Assembly: GCA_903953455.1 (NCBI GenBank)
Contig: CAJBJW010000133.1
Span: forward strand, 1 to 7,323
Length of the DNA: 7,323 nt
Direction of reading: 5' to 3'
From: an uncultured Pseudomonadota bacterium
Lineage (GTDB): Bacteria; Pseudomonadota; Gammaproteobacteria; Methylococcales; Methylomonadaceae
Positions 1 through 6,343 of the stretch are shown here, one piece after another (the first letter of the stretch is position 1; every line of letters starts with the position of its first letter). The notes beneath the pieces are model-generated. The model saw nothing but the letters and a program-made list of their open reading frames with translations, was not told the origin of the DNA and did not search any database. The translations under genes and the position numbers were made by a program.

Positions 1-440
1 CGATGATTATTTTAGCGATTGGATTGATTGGACTCGCCAATCTGCAAATTATCGCACTACGCGAAAGTCAAGACGCCTACACGATGCAACAAGCTATTCT
101 CCTCGCCACAGATATGCAGGCGCGTATGCGTTCAAACTCGGGCATAGATTGGTTAACAATCTCGCCAAATACAGCGGATACTTGCACCAAAACCAACGTC
201 TGCACTAAAACGCAACTCGCCTCAAACGATTATGGTGAATGGACACGAAATGCACAAAAAAATCTTCCTACCAACGCAATCGTGAAAATTCAAGTAAGTA
301 GTAGCGTCAATAAAGCCCCTTGCGTCGGTTCAACGCCAAAATCACTGTGTTTAGTCACGACATGGGCAAGAGCGAATACTAAGAAATCAGGGATTTTTTC
401 ACAAAACGCCACCTTTTATTTAGAAATGATTCCATCATGA
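1..440 (+). CDS. pilV: Type IV pilus minor pilin PilV, 5'-truncated by window edge
   Basis: Minor pilin of the type IV pilus, an inner-membrane prepilin that joins the priming or tip complex. The visible 145 residues begin inside the conserved N-terminal helix (IILAIGLIGLANLQ). This matches the PilV consensus after the prepilin peptidase site, so the leader peptide, the Gly cleavage site and Glu5 lie left of the window. The first Met is therefore internal; the two bases before it fit the end of a GCG Ala codon (the usual A-M-I/V-I-L). A PilV-like stretch follows, AILLATDMQARMRSN at about residues 31-45. Four cysteines (61, 67, 107, 116 of the visible part) could form two disulfides in the periplasmic head. 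The stop overlaps the pilW start as ATGA, suggesting translational coupling. Family assignment is firm; the exact start is not visible. Confidence 0.88.
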   Translation, partial: MIILAIGLIGLANLQIIALRESQDAYTMQQAILLATDMQARMRSNSGIDWLTISPNTADTCTKTNVCTKTQLASNDYGEWTRNAQKNLPTNAIVKIQVSSSVNKAPCVGSTPKSLCLVTTWARANTKKSGIFSQNATFYLEMIPS

Positions 441-1225
441 CGCAAAAACAAGGCGGCATGACGCTCATAGAATTAGTGATTAGCATGCTACTTTCCCTTT
501 TTTTAATCGCGGGAATGAGCCAAATTTTCATGCAATCTCAAAAGAATTTCGCAATCGAACGTCATTTAGCCGATATGACCGAAGATGCGGTATTTGCACT
601 TGATTTACTTTCAAAAAATCTGTCATTAGCAGGTTATTCTAGTGATGGAAAAATGGATTTGTTTTTAACTGAAACGGAAGCAGATGCAAAACTCATTAAC
701 TCAGCCATTATATTTAACCAAAGCGAATATATTCATGGAGTGAATGACGAATTGATTTATCGCTTTAAAATCACATCCGCAACAGACTTAAAAAATTCAT
801 TGTGTACGGAGTCACTTAATTTCAAAGCAAACGACATCATTAAAGTGCGTATTTATGAAAATAAAGACAGCGATGGCATACCCGTTTTTTATTGTAAAGT
901 AAAGCAATCTAGCGTCACTGAGCCTTTTAATGCAAAACCCTTAATTTCACAAGTTGAAAAACTCGAATTTCGCTACGGAGTACAAAATAAAAATGACGTT
1001 AATAATCCCGATGATGATACGTTTTACTACGCCAAAGCTGATGATATAAACGACTGGAAAAATGTCTTTGCGGTAAAAGTATTTCTCGTCATGCGCAGCG
1101 CTGATAACAATGTAACAAGTGCTAAAATGAAATACACTATCGAAAATACTTCCTATACAGCCAGTGATAATCGACTTTATCATGTATTTTCAAAAATCAT
1201 TTACCTTCAAGCACTTGCTCAATAA
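437..1225 (+). CDS. pilW: Type IV pilus minor pilin PilW
   Basis: Prepilin of 262 residues. A short leader ends in Gly6-Gly7, followed by MTLIE, so prepilin peptidase should cut after Gly7 and leave Glu at mature position 5. A hydrophobic helix runs to about residue 32. PilW-type features follow: a long amphipathic helix with AVFALDLLSKNLSLAGY (51-67), VEKLEFRYGV (173-182), a W..VFAVKVFLVMRS strand (207-221), and a C-terminal RLYHVFSKIIYL segment typical of PilW. Cys123 and Cys153 may form a disulfide. The length is at the short end for PilW. The start overlaps the pilV stop and has no strong Shine-Dalgarno sequence, consistent with coupling to pilV translation; it is fixed by the short leader ahead of the GG|MTLIE site. 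It likely acts with PilV, PilX and the FimT-like protein in the pilus-initiating tip complex. Confidence 0.9.
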   Translation: MTQKQGGMTLIELVISMLLSLFLIAGMSQIFMQSQKNFAIERHLADMTEDAVFALDLLSKNLSLAGYSSDGKMDLFLTETEADAKLINSAIIFNQSEYIHGVNDELIYRFKITSATDLKNSLCTESLNFKANDIIKVRIYENKDSDGIPVFYCKVKQSSVTEPFNAKPLISQVEKLEFRYGVQNKNDVNNPDDDTFYYAKADDINDWKNVFAVKVFLVMRSADNNVTSAKMKYTIENTSYTASDNRLYHVFSKIIYLQALAQ

Positions 1226-1230
1226 AATTC

Positions 1231-1641
1231 ATGACTTTTTATGCTCAACGCGGCGCCGTCCTTGTCTTCAGTTTGCTGCTTTTATTGCTGCTAACGCTTG
1301 CTACTACGCGGATGATTTCACAAAATCAACTGCAATTTCACATTGCCATGAATCAACGACTTCAAGCACAAGAATTAGCGAATGCGGAAAATACGTTAAT
1401 ACTTGCCAAACAAGCTATCGACTCCAATTATTTAACGCAGTGTGCTAATACACAGCTATCTGCCCCTATTCCTAACCTCAATAATGCAGAAATCTTATCG
1501 GTTTCTGGTACGGGGATTGAGTGTTTAGTGACACTTCGAGTTCTATCAGGTAGCACTGACAGTTCGCAACGTCAACTGATTAGCGCTTATTTTGTGAATA
1601 AAAAGCGCCAACTCAGTTTGAAGGAAATTGTCGAAAAATGA
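1231..1641 (+). CDS. pilX: Type IV pilus minor pilin PilX
   Basis: A 136-residue prepilin-like protein with the PilX N-terminal signature: a basic leader (AQRG, cut after Gly8) followed by a leucine-rich helix from about residue 9 to 26 and then FHIAMNQRLQAQELANAENTL, which resembles the F(Q)AAEAAL helix of PilX proteins. The mature residue 5 would be Phe (AVLVF), not Glu. PilX and the GspK-type tip pseudopilins are often atypical here, which suits a tip position. Cys71 and Cys98 may pair in the head domain. The gene starts 5 bases after pilW with no clear Shine-Dalgarno sequence, and its TGA overlaps the next ATG (ATGA), so it is part of the same translationally coupled operon. Homology of the C-terminal half cannot be judged by eye; naming rests on the N-terminus and gene order. 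Confidence 0.8.
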   Translation: MTFYAQRGAVLVFSLLLLLLLTLATTRMISQNQLQFHIAMNQRLQAQELANAENTLILAKQAIDSNYLTQCANTQLSAPIPNLNNAEILSVSGTGIECLVTLRVLSGSTDSSQRQLISAYFVNKKRQLSLKEIVEK

Positions 1642-2180
1642 ACAACGTAAAAGGTTTTACGCTGACCGAGTTGTTGATGGTATTAATCATTATTTCAGTG
1701 ACACTCGCTATTGGCTTACCCAATTTTCAATCACTTATTATCAGCAGTCGTTTAACATCAAGTGCCAACGCAATGGTGAGTGCCTTGCAATTAGCACGAT
1801 TTGAAGCATTGAAACAGCAAAAAAACGTCGTCATTGCAAACAAAAATGGACAATGGGAAAACGGTTGGATAGTGTTTATTGATGAAAAAAAGGGTTCACA
1901 AGCGCCAAATAATCAACTAGATAGCAACGAATTTATGTTGGCGAACTTTGATGCATTGCATTCTAGTTTAGTGGTTAAAATCCCAACGTCCTATAAAAAT
2001 TATGTTTATTACGATAAGTATGGGCGGATTAATGATAACGGCACATTCAGTTTTTGCTCATCGAGTGTATTGGATGATTTTAGGTCCGTGGTTATCGCTT
2101 TAACAGGACGCGTTCATATCGAATCCAGCACAACAAAACCAGCTGCAAAATATGAAACGAACTGTAAAATTGCAACATAA
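1638..2180 (+). CDS. fimT: FimT/FimU-like (GspH family) minor pseudopilin
   Basis: A 180-residue prepilin with KG|FTLTE at the N-terminus, cleaved after Gly6 with Glu at mature position 5. A hydrophobic helix runs to about residue 28. Next comes the GspH/FimT helix SSANAMVSALQLARFEALKQ (41-60) and the domain's WENGWIVFID strand (73-82). The C-terminal part has YDKYGR...NGTFSFC (125-140), then LTGRVH (155-160) and Cys176. Cys140 and Cys176 match the disulfide pair usual in FimT/FimU. In FimT proteins a C-terminal GRxR motif binds DNA for transformation; here it reads GRVH, so DNA binding is uncertain. The start overlaps the pilX stop, and AAGGA at 1621-1625 is a rather distant Shine-Dalgarno sequence. 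FimU is an alternative name, because FimT and FimU cannot be separated safely by eye. Confidence 0.8.
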   Translation: MNNVKGFTLTELLMVLIIISVTLAIGLPNFQSLIISSRLTSSANAMVSALQLARFEALKQQKNVVIANKNGQWENGWIVFIDEKKGSQAPNNQLDSNEFMLANFDALHSSLVVKIPTSYKNYVYYDKYGRINDNGTFSFCSSSVLDDFRSVVIALTGRVHIESSTTKPAAKYETNCKIAT

Positions 2181-2245
2181 AACCCTTTTTTAAGCGATTA
2201 TGTCGTACTTTTTACAAAAAATTATTCTCTCAATTTTCATCTAGT

Positions 2246-2275
2246 TTGCACGGCACCTTTAATGTCGATTAAAAT
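2246..2275 (+). promoter_or_regulatory. Candidate sigma70 promoter for pyrG-kdsA
   Basis: The 135-base spacer between fimT and pyrG contains TTGCAC (2246-2251), an 18-base gap and TAAAAT (2270-2275, five of six matches to TATAAT). Transcription would start near 2282 and give a leader of about 34 bases. The -35 box is weak. A promoter overlapping the upstream in-frame ATG at 2262 also argues against that ATG being used. No convincing terminator for the pilin operon was found in 2181-2245, so some read-through is possible. Confidence 0.4.
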
Positions 2276-2315
2276 GCACGTATCTATTCTCCCCTCAAGT
2301 ACCTCAAAAACGATA

Positions 2316-3938
2316 ATGACAAAATACATTTTTATCACTGGTGGCGTTGTATCCTCACTAGGCAAAGGCATTGCAGCATCTTCTCTTGCGGCCATTCTCG
2401 AGTCACGCGGCCTGAAAGTGACCATGACAAAACTCGACCCCTATATCAATCTTGATCCGGGTACGATGAGCCCTTTTCAACATGGCGAAGTGTTTGTCAC
2501 TGAAGATGGCGCTGAAACGGATTTAGACTTAGGGCATTATGAGCGTTTTTTAAAAACGACCATGTCAAAGAAAAACAATTTCACCACCGGACAAATCTAT
2601 GATTCGGTTCTTCGCAGTGAAAGACGTGGCGATTATTTAGGCGCAACAGTACAAGTCATTCCGCATATTACTGATGAAATTAAACGTCGTATCTACGCTA
2701 GCGCTGAAGGAGTAGATATCGCCATCATTGAAGTAGGCGGAACGGTTGGCGATATTGAATCATTGCCCTTCTTAGAAGCAATCCGTCAAATGCGTTTTGA
2801 ATTGGGTGCTGAGCGCTCGTTATTTATTCATTTGACACTTGTACCCTATATTCGCTCTGCAGGCGAAATCAAAACGAAACCCACGCAACATTCCGTTAAA
2901 GAATTGCGTACTATTGGGATTCAACCCGATATTTTGATGTGCCGCTCAGAATTGCCAATCCCCATTAGTGATCGTCGTAAAATTGCTTTGTTTACGAACG
3001 TTGAAGAACACGCTGTCATTGGGGCCATTGATGCAGATACCATTTATCGCATTCCCATTTTATTGCACGAACAAGGCCTAGATGAGATTGTTGTACGTAA
3101 ATTGCGCCTTGACGTACCCCCTGCGGACCTAACAGAATGGCGCCATGTTATTGAAGCCATTGAGCAATCGCATCAAGAAGTGCGCATTGCCATCGTAGGT
3201 AAATACGTTGAACATCCTGATGCGTATAAATCGCTTAATGAAGCCTTAATTCATGCAGGTATTCGCACAAAATTAAAAGTCAAAATTGTCTATATTGACG
3301 CAGAAATTATTGAAGAAGAAGGCGCAGCACGTTTAAAAGATGTGGATGCGATTCTCGTACCGGGTGGCTTTGGAGAACGTGGTGTTGAAGGCAAGATAGC
3401 CACCGTGCGCTATGCTCGAGAAAACAAAATCCCTTATTTAGGTATTTGTCTTGGCATGCAGTCAGCCGTGATTGAATTTGCCCGTAATGTTGCGCAACTT
3501 GAAGGCGCTCACAGCACAGAATTTTTACCTAACTCCCCTCACCCCGTCATTGGCTTAATTACAGAATGGCTTGGCGAAAGTGGTGAAATTGAAGTACGTG
3601 ACGAGAATTCAGATTTGGGTGGCTCAATGCGCCTTGGCAGTCAGCAGTGCCGTTTGCAACAAGACTCCCTCGCGTTCTCACTTTATCAAAAAGATGTGAT
3701 TACCGAGCGTCATCGTCATCGCTACGAGTTTAATAATCAGTATATTGAAAAACTCGAAGCACACGGTATGCGTTTTTCTGGAAAATCCATTGATGGGCGA
3801 TTGGTTGAAGTGGTTGAAATTCCAGATCATCCTTGGTTCCTCGCGTGTCAATTCCATCCAGAATTTACCTCAACGCCACGCAAAGGCCATCCATTATTTA
3901 GCGGTTTTGTCAAAGCCGCCTTTGAAAACAGAAGATAA
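2316..3938 (+). CDS. pyrG: CTP synthase (glutamine-hydrolysing)
   Basis: Cytosolic enzyme that aminates UTP to CTP using ATP and glutamine, the last step of de novo pyrimidine nucleotide synthesis. The 540-residue product is near the 545 of E. coli. The N-terminal synthase domain opens with TKYIFITGGVVSSLGKG (2-18, nucleotide-binding loop) and has LDPYINLDPGTMSPFQHGEVFVTEDG (about 40-65), EVGGTVGDIESLPF (139-152) and KTKPTQHSVKEL. The C-terminal class I glutamine amidotransferase domain has VPGGFGERG, GICLGMQ with the nucleophile Cys378, and CQFHPEFTSTP with His514 and Glu516, completing the triad. The start at 2316 gives the conserved MTKYIF beginning. An in-frame ATG at 2262 would add 18 unconserved residues and is rejected. 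No clear Shine-Dalgarno sequence precedes 2316. kdsA follows after 3 bases. Confidence 0.97.
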   Translation: MTKYIFITGGVVSSLGKGIAASSLAAILESRGLKVTMTKLDPYINLDPGTMSPFQHGEVFVTEDGAETDLDLGHYERFLKTTMSKKNNFTTGQIYDSVLRSERRGDYLGATVQVIPHITDEIKRRIYASAEGVDIAIIEVGGTVGDIESLPFLEAIRQMRFELGAERSLFIHLTLVPYIRSAGEIKTKPTQHSVKELRTIGIQPDILMCRSELPIPISDRRKIALFTNVEEHAVIGAIDADTIYRIPILLHEQGLDEIVVRKLRLDVPPADLTEWRHVIEAIEQSHQEVRIAIVGKYVEHPDAYKSLNEALIHAGIRTKLKVKIVYIDAEIIEEEGAARLKDVDAILVPGGFGERGVEGKIATVRYARENKIPYLGICLGMQSAVIEFARNVAQLEGAHSTEFLPNSPHPVIGLITEWLGESGEIEVRDENSDLGGSMRLGSQQCRLQQDSLAFSLYQKDVITERHRHRYEFNNQYIEKLEAHGMRFSGKSIDGRLVEVVEIPDHPWFLACQFHPEFTSTPRKGHPLFSGFVKAAFENRR

Positions 3939-3941
3939 TTT

Positions 3942-4766
3942 ATGAAGTTATGCCACTTTAACGCAGGACTAGATCAACCCTTTTTCTTAATTGCAGGTAC
4001 CTGCGTCATTGAAAGTGAACAAATGGCACTGGATACTGCGGGTTACTTAAAAGAATTGACCGATCGTCTGCACATTCCGTTTATTTATAAATCCTCTTTT
4101 GATAAAGCAAATCGCTCCTCACATGAAAGTTTTCGTGGCTTAGGCGTTGAAAAAGGGTTGGAGATTCTCGAAAAAGTTAAAAAACAAATCGGTGTGCCTG
4201 TTTTAACTGATGTTCACGAAGATACACCGCTCGCAGAAGTCGCTTCTGTTGTCGACGTCATGCAAACACCCGCTTTTTTGTGTCGCCAAACGAATTTTAT
4301 TCAAGCGGTTGCCGCGCAAAATATTCCAGTGAATATTAAAAAAGGTCAATTTCTCGCGCCATGGGATATGGTCAACGTTGTCAATAAAGCCAAAGTCACT
4401 GGCAATGACCAAATTATGGTCTGTGAACGAGGTGCATCGTTTGGTTATAACAATTTAGTATCCGATATGCGCTCGCTCGCTGTCATGCGTGAAACAGGCT
4501 GCCCTGTCGTTTTTGATGCGACGCATTCTGTGCAACTTCCCGGTGGTCAAGGAACAAGCTCCGGCGGACAGCGTGAATTTGTGCCTGTATTGGCTCGTGC
4601 AGCGATTGCAGTAGGTATTGCGGGACTATTTATGGAAACGCATCCCAATCCAGCCGAAGCGAAAAGTGATGGCGCTAATTCATGGCCAATGTATGAGATG
4701 GAAGGTTTACTCGAAACGTTATTATCACTTGATAACGTGGTGAAAAAATCGGGTTTTGCGCTGTAA
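3942..4766 (+). CDS. kdsA: 3-deoxy-D-manno-octulosonate 8-phosphate synthase (metal-dependent type)
   Basis: Condenses phosphoenolpyruvate with D-arabinose 5-phosphate to Kdo-8-phosphate, an early cytosolic step towards the Kdo of the lipopolysaccharide inner core. At 274 residues it is of family length (DAHP synthase/KDSA TIM barrel). Motifs are AGTCVIES (18-25), YKSSFDKANRSS (49-60), LTDVHE, FLCRQT (112-117), NIKKGQFLAPWDM, FGYNNLVSD, FDATHSVQLPGG (191-202), METHPNP (231-237) and KSDGAN (241-246). Cys21, His195, Glu232 and Asp243 sit exactly where the metal-dependent enzymes carry their four metal ligands (Aquifex Cys11, His185, Glu222, Asp233, a constant offset of 10). E. coli has Asn in place of the Cys, so this is inferred to be the metal-requiring class. 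The gene starts 3 bases after pyrG, with AGAAG upstream as a modest ribosome site. The usual next gene, eno, is absent. Confidence 0.96.
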   Translation: MKLCHFNAGLDQPFFLIAGTCVIESEQMALDTAGYLKELTDRLHIPFIYKSSFDKANRSSHESFRGLGVEKGLEILEKVKKQIGVPVLTDVHEDTPLAEVASVVDVMQTPAFLCRQTNFIQAVAAQNIPVNIKKGQFLAPWDMVNVVNKAKVTGNDQIMVCERGASFGYNNLVSDMRSLAVMRETGCPVVFDATHSVQLPGGQGTSSGGQREFVPVLARAAIAVGIAGLFMETHPNPAEAKSDGANSWPMYEMEGLLETLLSLDNVVKKSGFAL

Positions 4767-4779
4767 TTAACGCGAAATC

Positions 4780-4819
4780 AAAAAAGGCGGCCATTGTTTC
4801 TACAATGCCCGCCTTTTTT
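4780..4819. terminator. Bidirectional intrinsic terminator between kdsA and glyA
   Basis: The arms 4780-4796 and 4803-4819 pair over 17 positions (A-run, GGCGG, one C/C mismatch, CATTG) around a 6-base loop (TTTCTA). The stem is flanked by an A-run on the left and a T-run on the right, so RNA from either strand ends in a GC hairpin followed by U residues. It lies 13 bases after the kdsA stop and 37 bases after the convergent glyA stop, so it can serve both transcripts. Confidence 0.93.
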
Positions 4820-4845
4820 ATTTTCTAAAATTTTATTTTCTAAAA
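4816..4845. repeat. 15-bp perfect tandem repeat, two copies
   Basis: TTTTATTTTCTAAAA occurs at 4816-4830 and again, identical, at 4831-4845. The first copy starts in the T-run of the terminator. It is probably a local slippage duplication in AT-rich spacer DNA; it adds a second T-rich tract behind the hairpin on the plus strand. Confidence 0.85.
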
Positions 4846-4856
4846 AATGAGAAATG

Positions 4857-6110
4857 TTAGCTATAAACGGGGAAACGCGCACATAATGCTGCTACTTTTT
4901 CGCGCACAGCGGCAATCACATTTTCATCTTCTAAGTTATCCATCACATCACACATCCACGTAGCGACATCTGTCACTTCGGCTTCTTTAAATCCACGTGT
5001 GGTGGGTGCAGGCGTTCCTACACGAATACCACTTGTCACAAATGGCGACTGAGGATCATTTGGCACCGCATTTTTGTTGACGGTAATATGCGCTCTACCT
5101 AACGCCGCATCAGCGGCTTTTCCTGTAATGCCTTTTGCAATCAATGATACAAGCATTAAATGATCATCTGTTCCGCCAGATACCACGTCAAATCCACGCG
5201 CCATAAAGACCTTTGCCATTGCACGGGCGTTATCGATGACTTGCTGTTGATATACTTTAAATTCAGGCTGCATCGCTTCTTTGAACGCGACCGCTTTTGC
5301 GGCAATCACGTGCATGAGTGGACCACCTTGAATACCGGGAAAAATATTCGAATCGAATTTCTTTTCAAGTTCAGGATTGCTTTTGCATAAAATAATGCCA
5401 CCGCGTGGCCCACGCAGTGATTTATGCGTGGTACTGGTGACAACGTCAGCAATCGGCACCGGATTAGGATAGAGTCCCGCCGCCACTAAACCGGCAACGT
5501 GCGCCATATCAACAAATAAATACGCACCCACGCTATCGGCAATCTCACGAAAACGCTGCCAATCCCAAACGCGCGAATAAGCTGAGAAACCAGCGATAAT
5601 CATTTTTGGTTTATGCTCAAGGGCAAGTGCTTGTACTTGATCGTAATCGATTTCACACGTTTGTGGATTGAGGCCATATTGCACGGCATTGTAAATTTTG
5701 CCTGAAAAATTCGGCTTTGCACCATGCGTTAAATGCCCACCATCGGCTAAACTTAAACCTAAAATCGTATCATGGGGTTGCAATAACGCCATAAAAACGG
5801 CCATATTGGCTTGTGAGCCTGAATGCGGCTGCACATTTGCATAATCAGCATGAAACAGGGCTTTTGCACGATCAATGGCGAGTTGTTCAACTTTATCGAC
5901 GAATTCACAGCCACCGTAATAACGCTTGCCGGGATAGCCTTCAGCGTATTTATTGGTTAATTGCGTGCCTTGCGCTTCTAAAACGCGTGGACTCGCGTAA
6001 TTTTCAGACGCAATCAACTCGATATGGTCTTCTTGGCGTTGGTGTTCGCTTTGAATGGCTTCGTGTAATTCACTGTCAAAATCAGCAATCGTCATTGATT
6101 TTTTAAACAT
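4857..6110 (-). CDS. glyA: Serine hydroxymethyltransferase
   Basis: PLP-dependent cytosolic enzyme that interconverts serine plus tetrahydrofolate with glycine plus 5,10-methylene-tetrahydrofolate, the main source of one-carbon units. Its 417 residues equal the E. coli length and align without evident gaps at both ends. Visible motifs are HIELIASENYASP (29-41), LTNKYAEGYPGKRYYGGCE (51-69), the PHSGSQAN loop (95-102), DGGHLTHG (123-130), DMAHVAGLVAAG (201-212) with the PLP-contacting Asp201 and His204, and TSTTHKSLRGPRGG (225-238) with the Schiff-base Lys230. The C-terminal domain contains SGIRVGTPAPTTRGF. The start is supported by AGGAAGGA (plus-strand 6117-6124) with 6 bases to the ATG. The gene is monocistronic as far as can be seen, converging on kdsA. 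Its upstream DNA has a palindrome and an inverted repeat, described separately. Confidence 0.98.
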   Translation of the reverse strand: MFKKSMTIADFDSELHEAIQSEHQRQEDHIELIASENYASPRVLEAQGTQLTNKYAEGYPGKRYYGGCEFVDKVEQLAIDRAKALFHADYANVQPHSGSQANMAVFMALLQPHDTILGLSLADGGHLTHGAKPNFSGKIYNAVQYGLNPQTCEIDYDQVQALALEHKPKMIIAGFSAYSRVWDWQRFREIADSVGAYLFVDMAHVAGLVAAGLYPNPVPIADVVTSTTHKSLRGPRGGIILCKSNPELEKKFDSNIFPGIQGGPLMHVIAAKAVAFKEAMQPEFKVYQQQVIDNARAMAKVFMARGFDVVSGGTDDHLMLVSLIAKGITGKAADAALGRAHITVNKNAVPNDPQSPFVTSGIRVGTPAPTTRGFKEAEVTDVATWMCDVMDNLEDENVIAAVREKVAALCARFPVYS

Positions 6111-6135
6111 GGTTAATCCTTCCTAATTATAAAAA

Positions 6136-6189
6136 TTCAGTTTTATGGTAACTATGCGCATAGTGTAGCGATTTCAACGCAAAACTGAA
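6136..6189. repeat. 9-bp inverted repeat enclosing the glyA upstream palindrome
   Basis: TTCAGTTTT at 6136-6144 and its exact reverse complement AAAACTGAA at 6181-6189 are separated by 36 bases. The right-hand arm on the plus strand is 71 bases from the glyA start codon and the left-hand arm 26 bases, so both could lie in the glyA leader RNA or flank its promoter. The 14-bp palindrome at 6151-6164 lies between the arms. The symmetry is exact; a function is inference. Confidence 0.6.
6151..6164. promoter_or_regulatory. 14-bp perfect palindrome upstream of glyA, candidate operator
   Basis: ACTATGCGCATAGT is a perfect palindrome whose near edge is 40 bases from the glyA ATG. On the minus strand it overlaps a weak promoter candidate, TTGAAA (6172-6177), a 15-base spacer and CATAGT (6151-6156), which would place it where repressors usually bind. 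It does not match the PurR consensus known from E. coli glyA, nor the NrdR box. A perfect TATAAT (6126-6131 on the minus strand) is also present, but it would start RNA inside the Shine-Dalgarno sequence and is less likely to be the promoter. Confidence 0.35.
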
Positions 6190-6343
6190 ACATCAAACAA
6201 GAAAAATACCGAATTAGTGCGCGAAAATATACACAAAAATAACAATTAAACAGTGATGTCTGTGGTAATAATTTTTTTGAATTTACTGGGAATGGAGAGA
6301 AATCGATTTAATTGATAATATTTGATCAATACATAGCCGCAAC
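6190..6343. other. AT-rich non-coding spacer with short palindromes
   Basis: This is part of the 371-base gap between glyA and the EF-hand gene. No long reading frame was found. A run of AT-rich symmetric sequences lies at 6300-6330: AAATCGATTT (6300-6309, perfect), ATTGAT/ATCAAT arms (6311-6316 and 6325-6330), and TTGATCAA (6322-6329). The rest is A-rich sequence without recognisable sites. Confidence 0.5.

Noticed and set aside
947..1448. Reading frames overlapping pilW and pilX in other frames or on the other strand
   Set aside because: They lie wholly over well-supported pilin genes, have no ribosome sites and resemble no protein family.
2262..2315. 18-codon N-terminal extension of pyrG
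   Set aside because: Not part of the conserved CTP synthase start (MTKYIF), lacks a ribosome site and overlaps the likely promoter.
6126..6131. Perfect TATAAT on the minus strand as the glyA promoter
   Set aside because: Transcription would begin within the Shine-Dalgarno sequence, and no good -35 box sits at the right distance.
6177..6184. PurR-like half-site (ACGCAAAA) upstream of glyA
   Set aside because: Seven of eight bases match one half of the PurR operator, but the other half is essentially absent, so it is not called as a site.
6250..6277. ACAG/CTGT hairpin followed by a T-run as a plus-strand terminator
   Set aside because: The stem is only 4 bp, a gap precedes the T-run, and no plus-strand gene ends nearby.
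6287..6310. Possible glycine riboswitch near GGAGAG upstream of glyA
   Set aside because: GGAGAG is on the plus strand, opposite to glyA, and the conserved core and the pairing CUCUC partner are missing.
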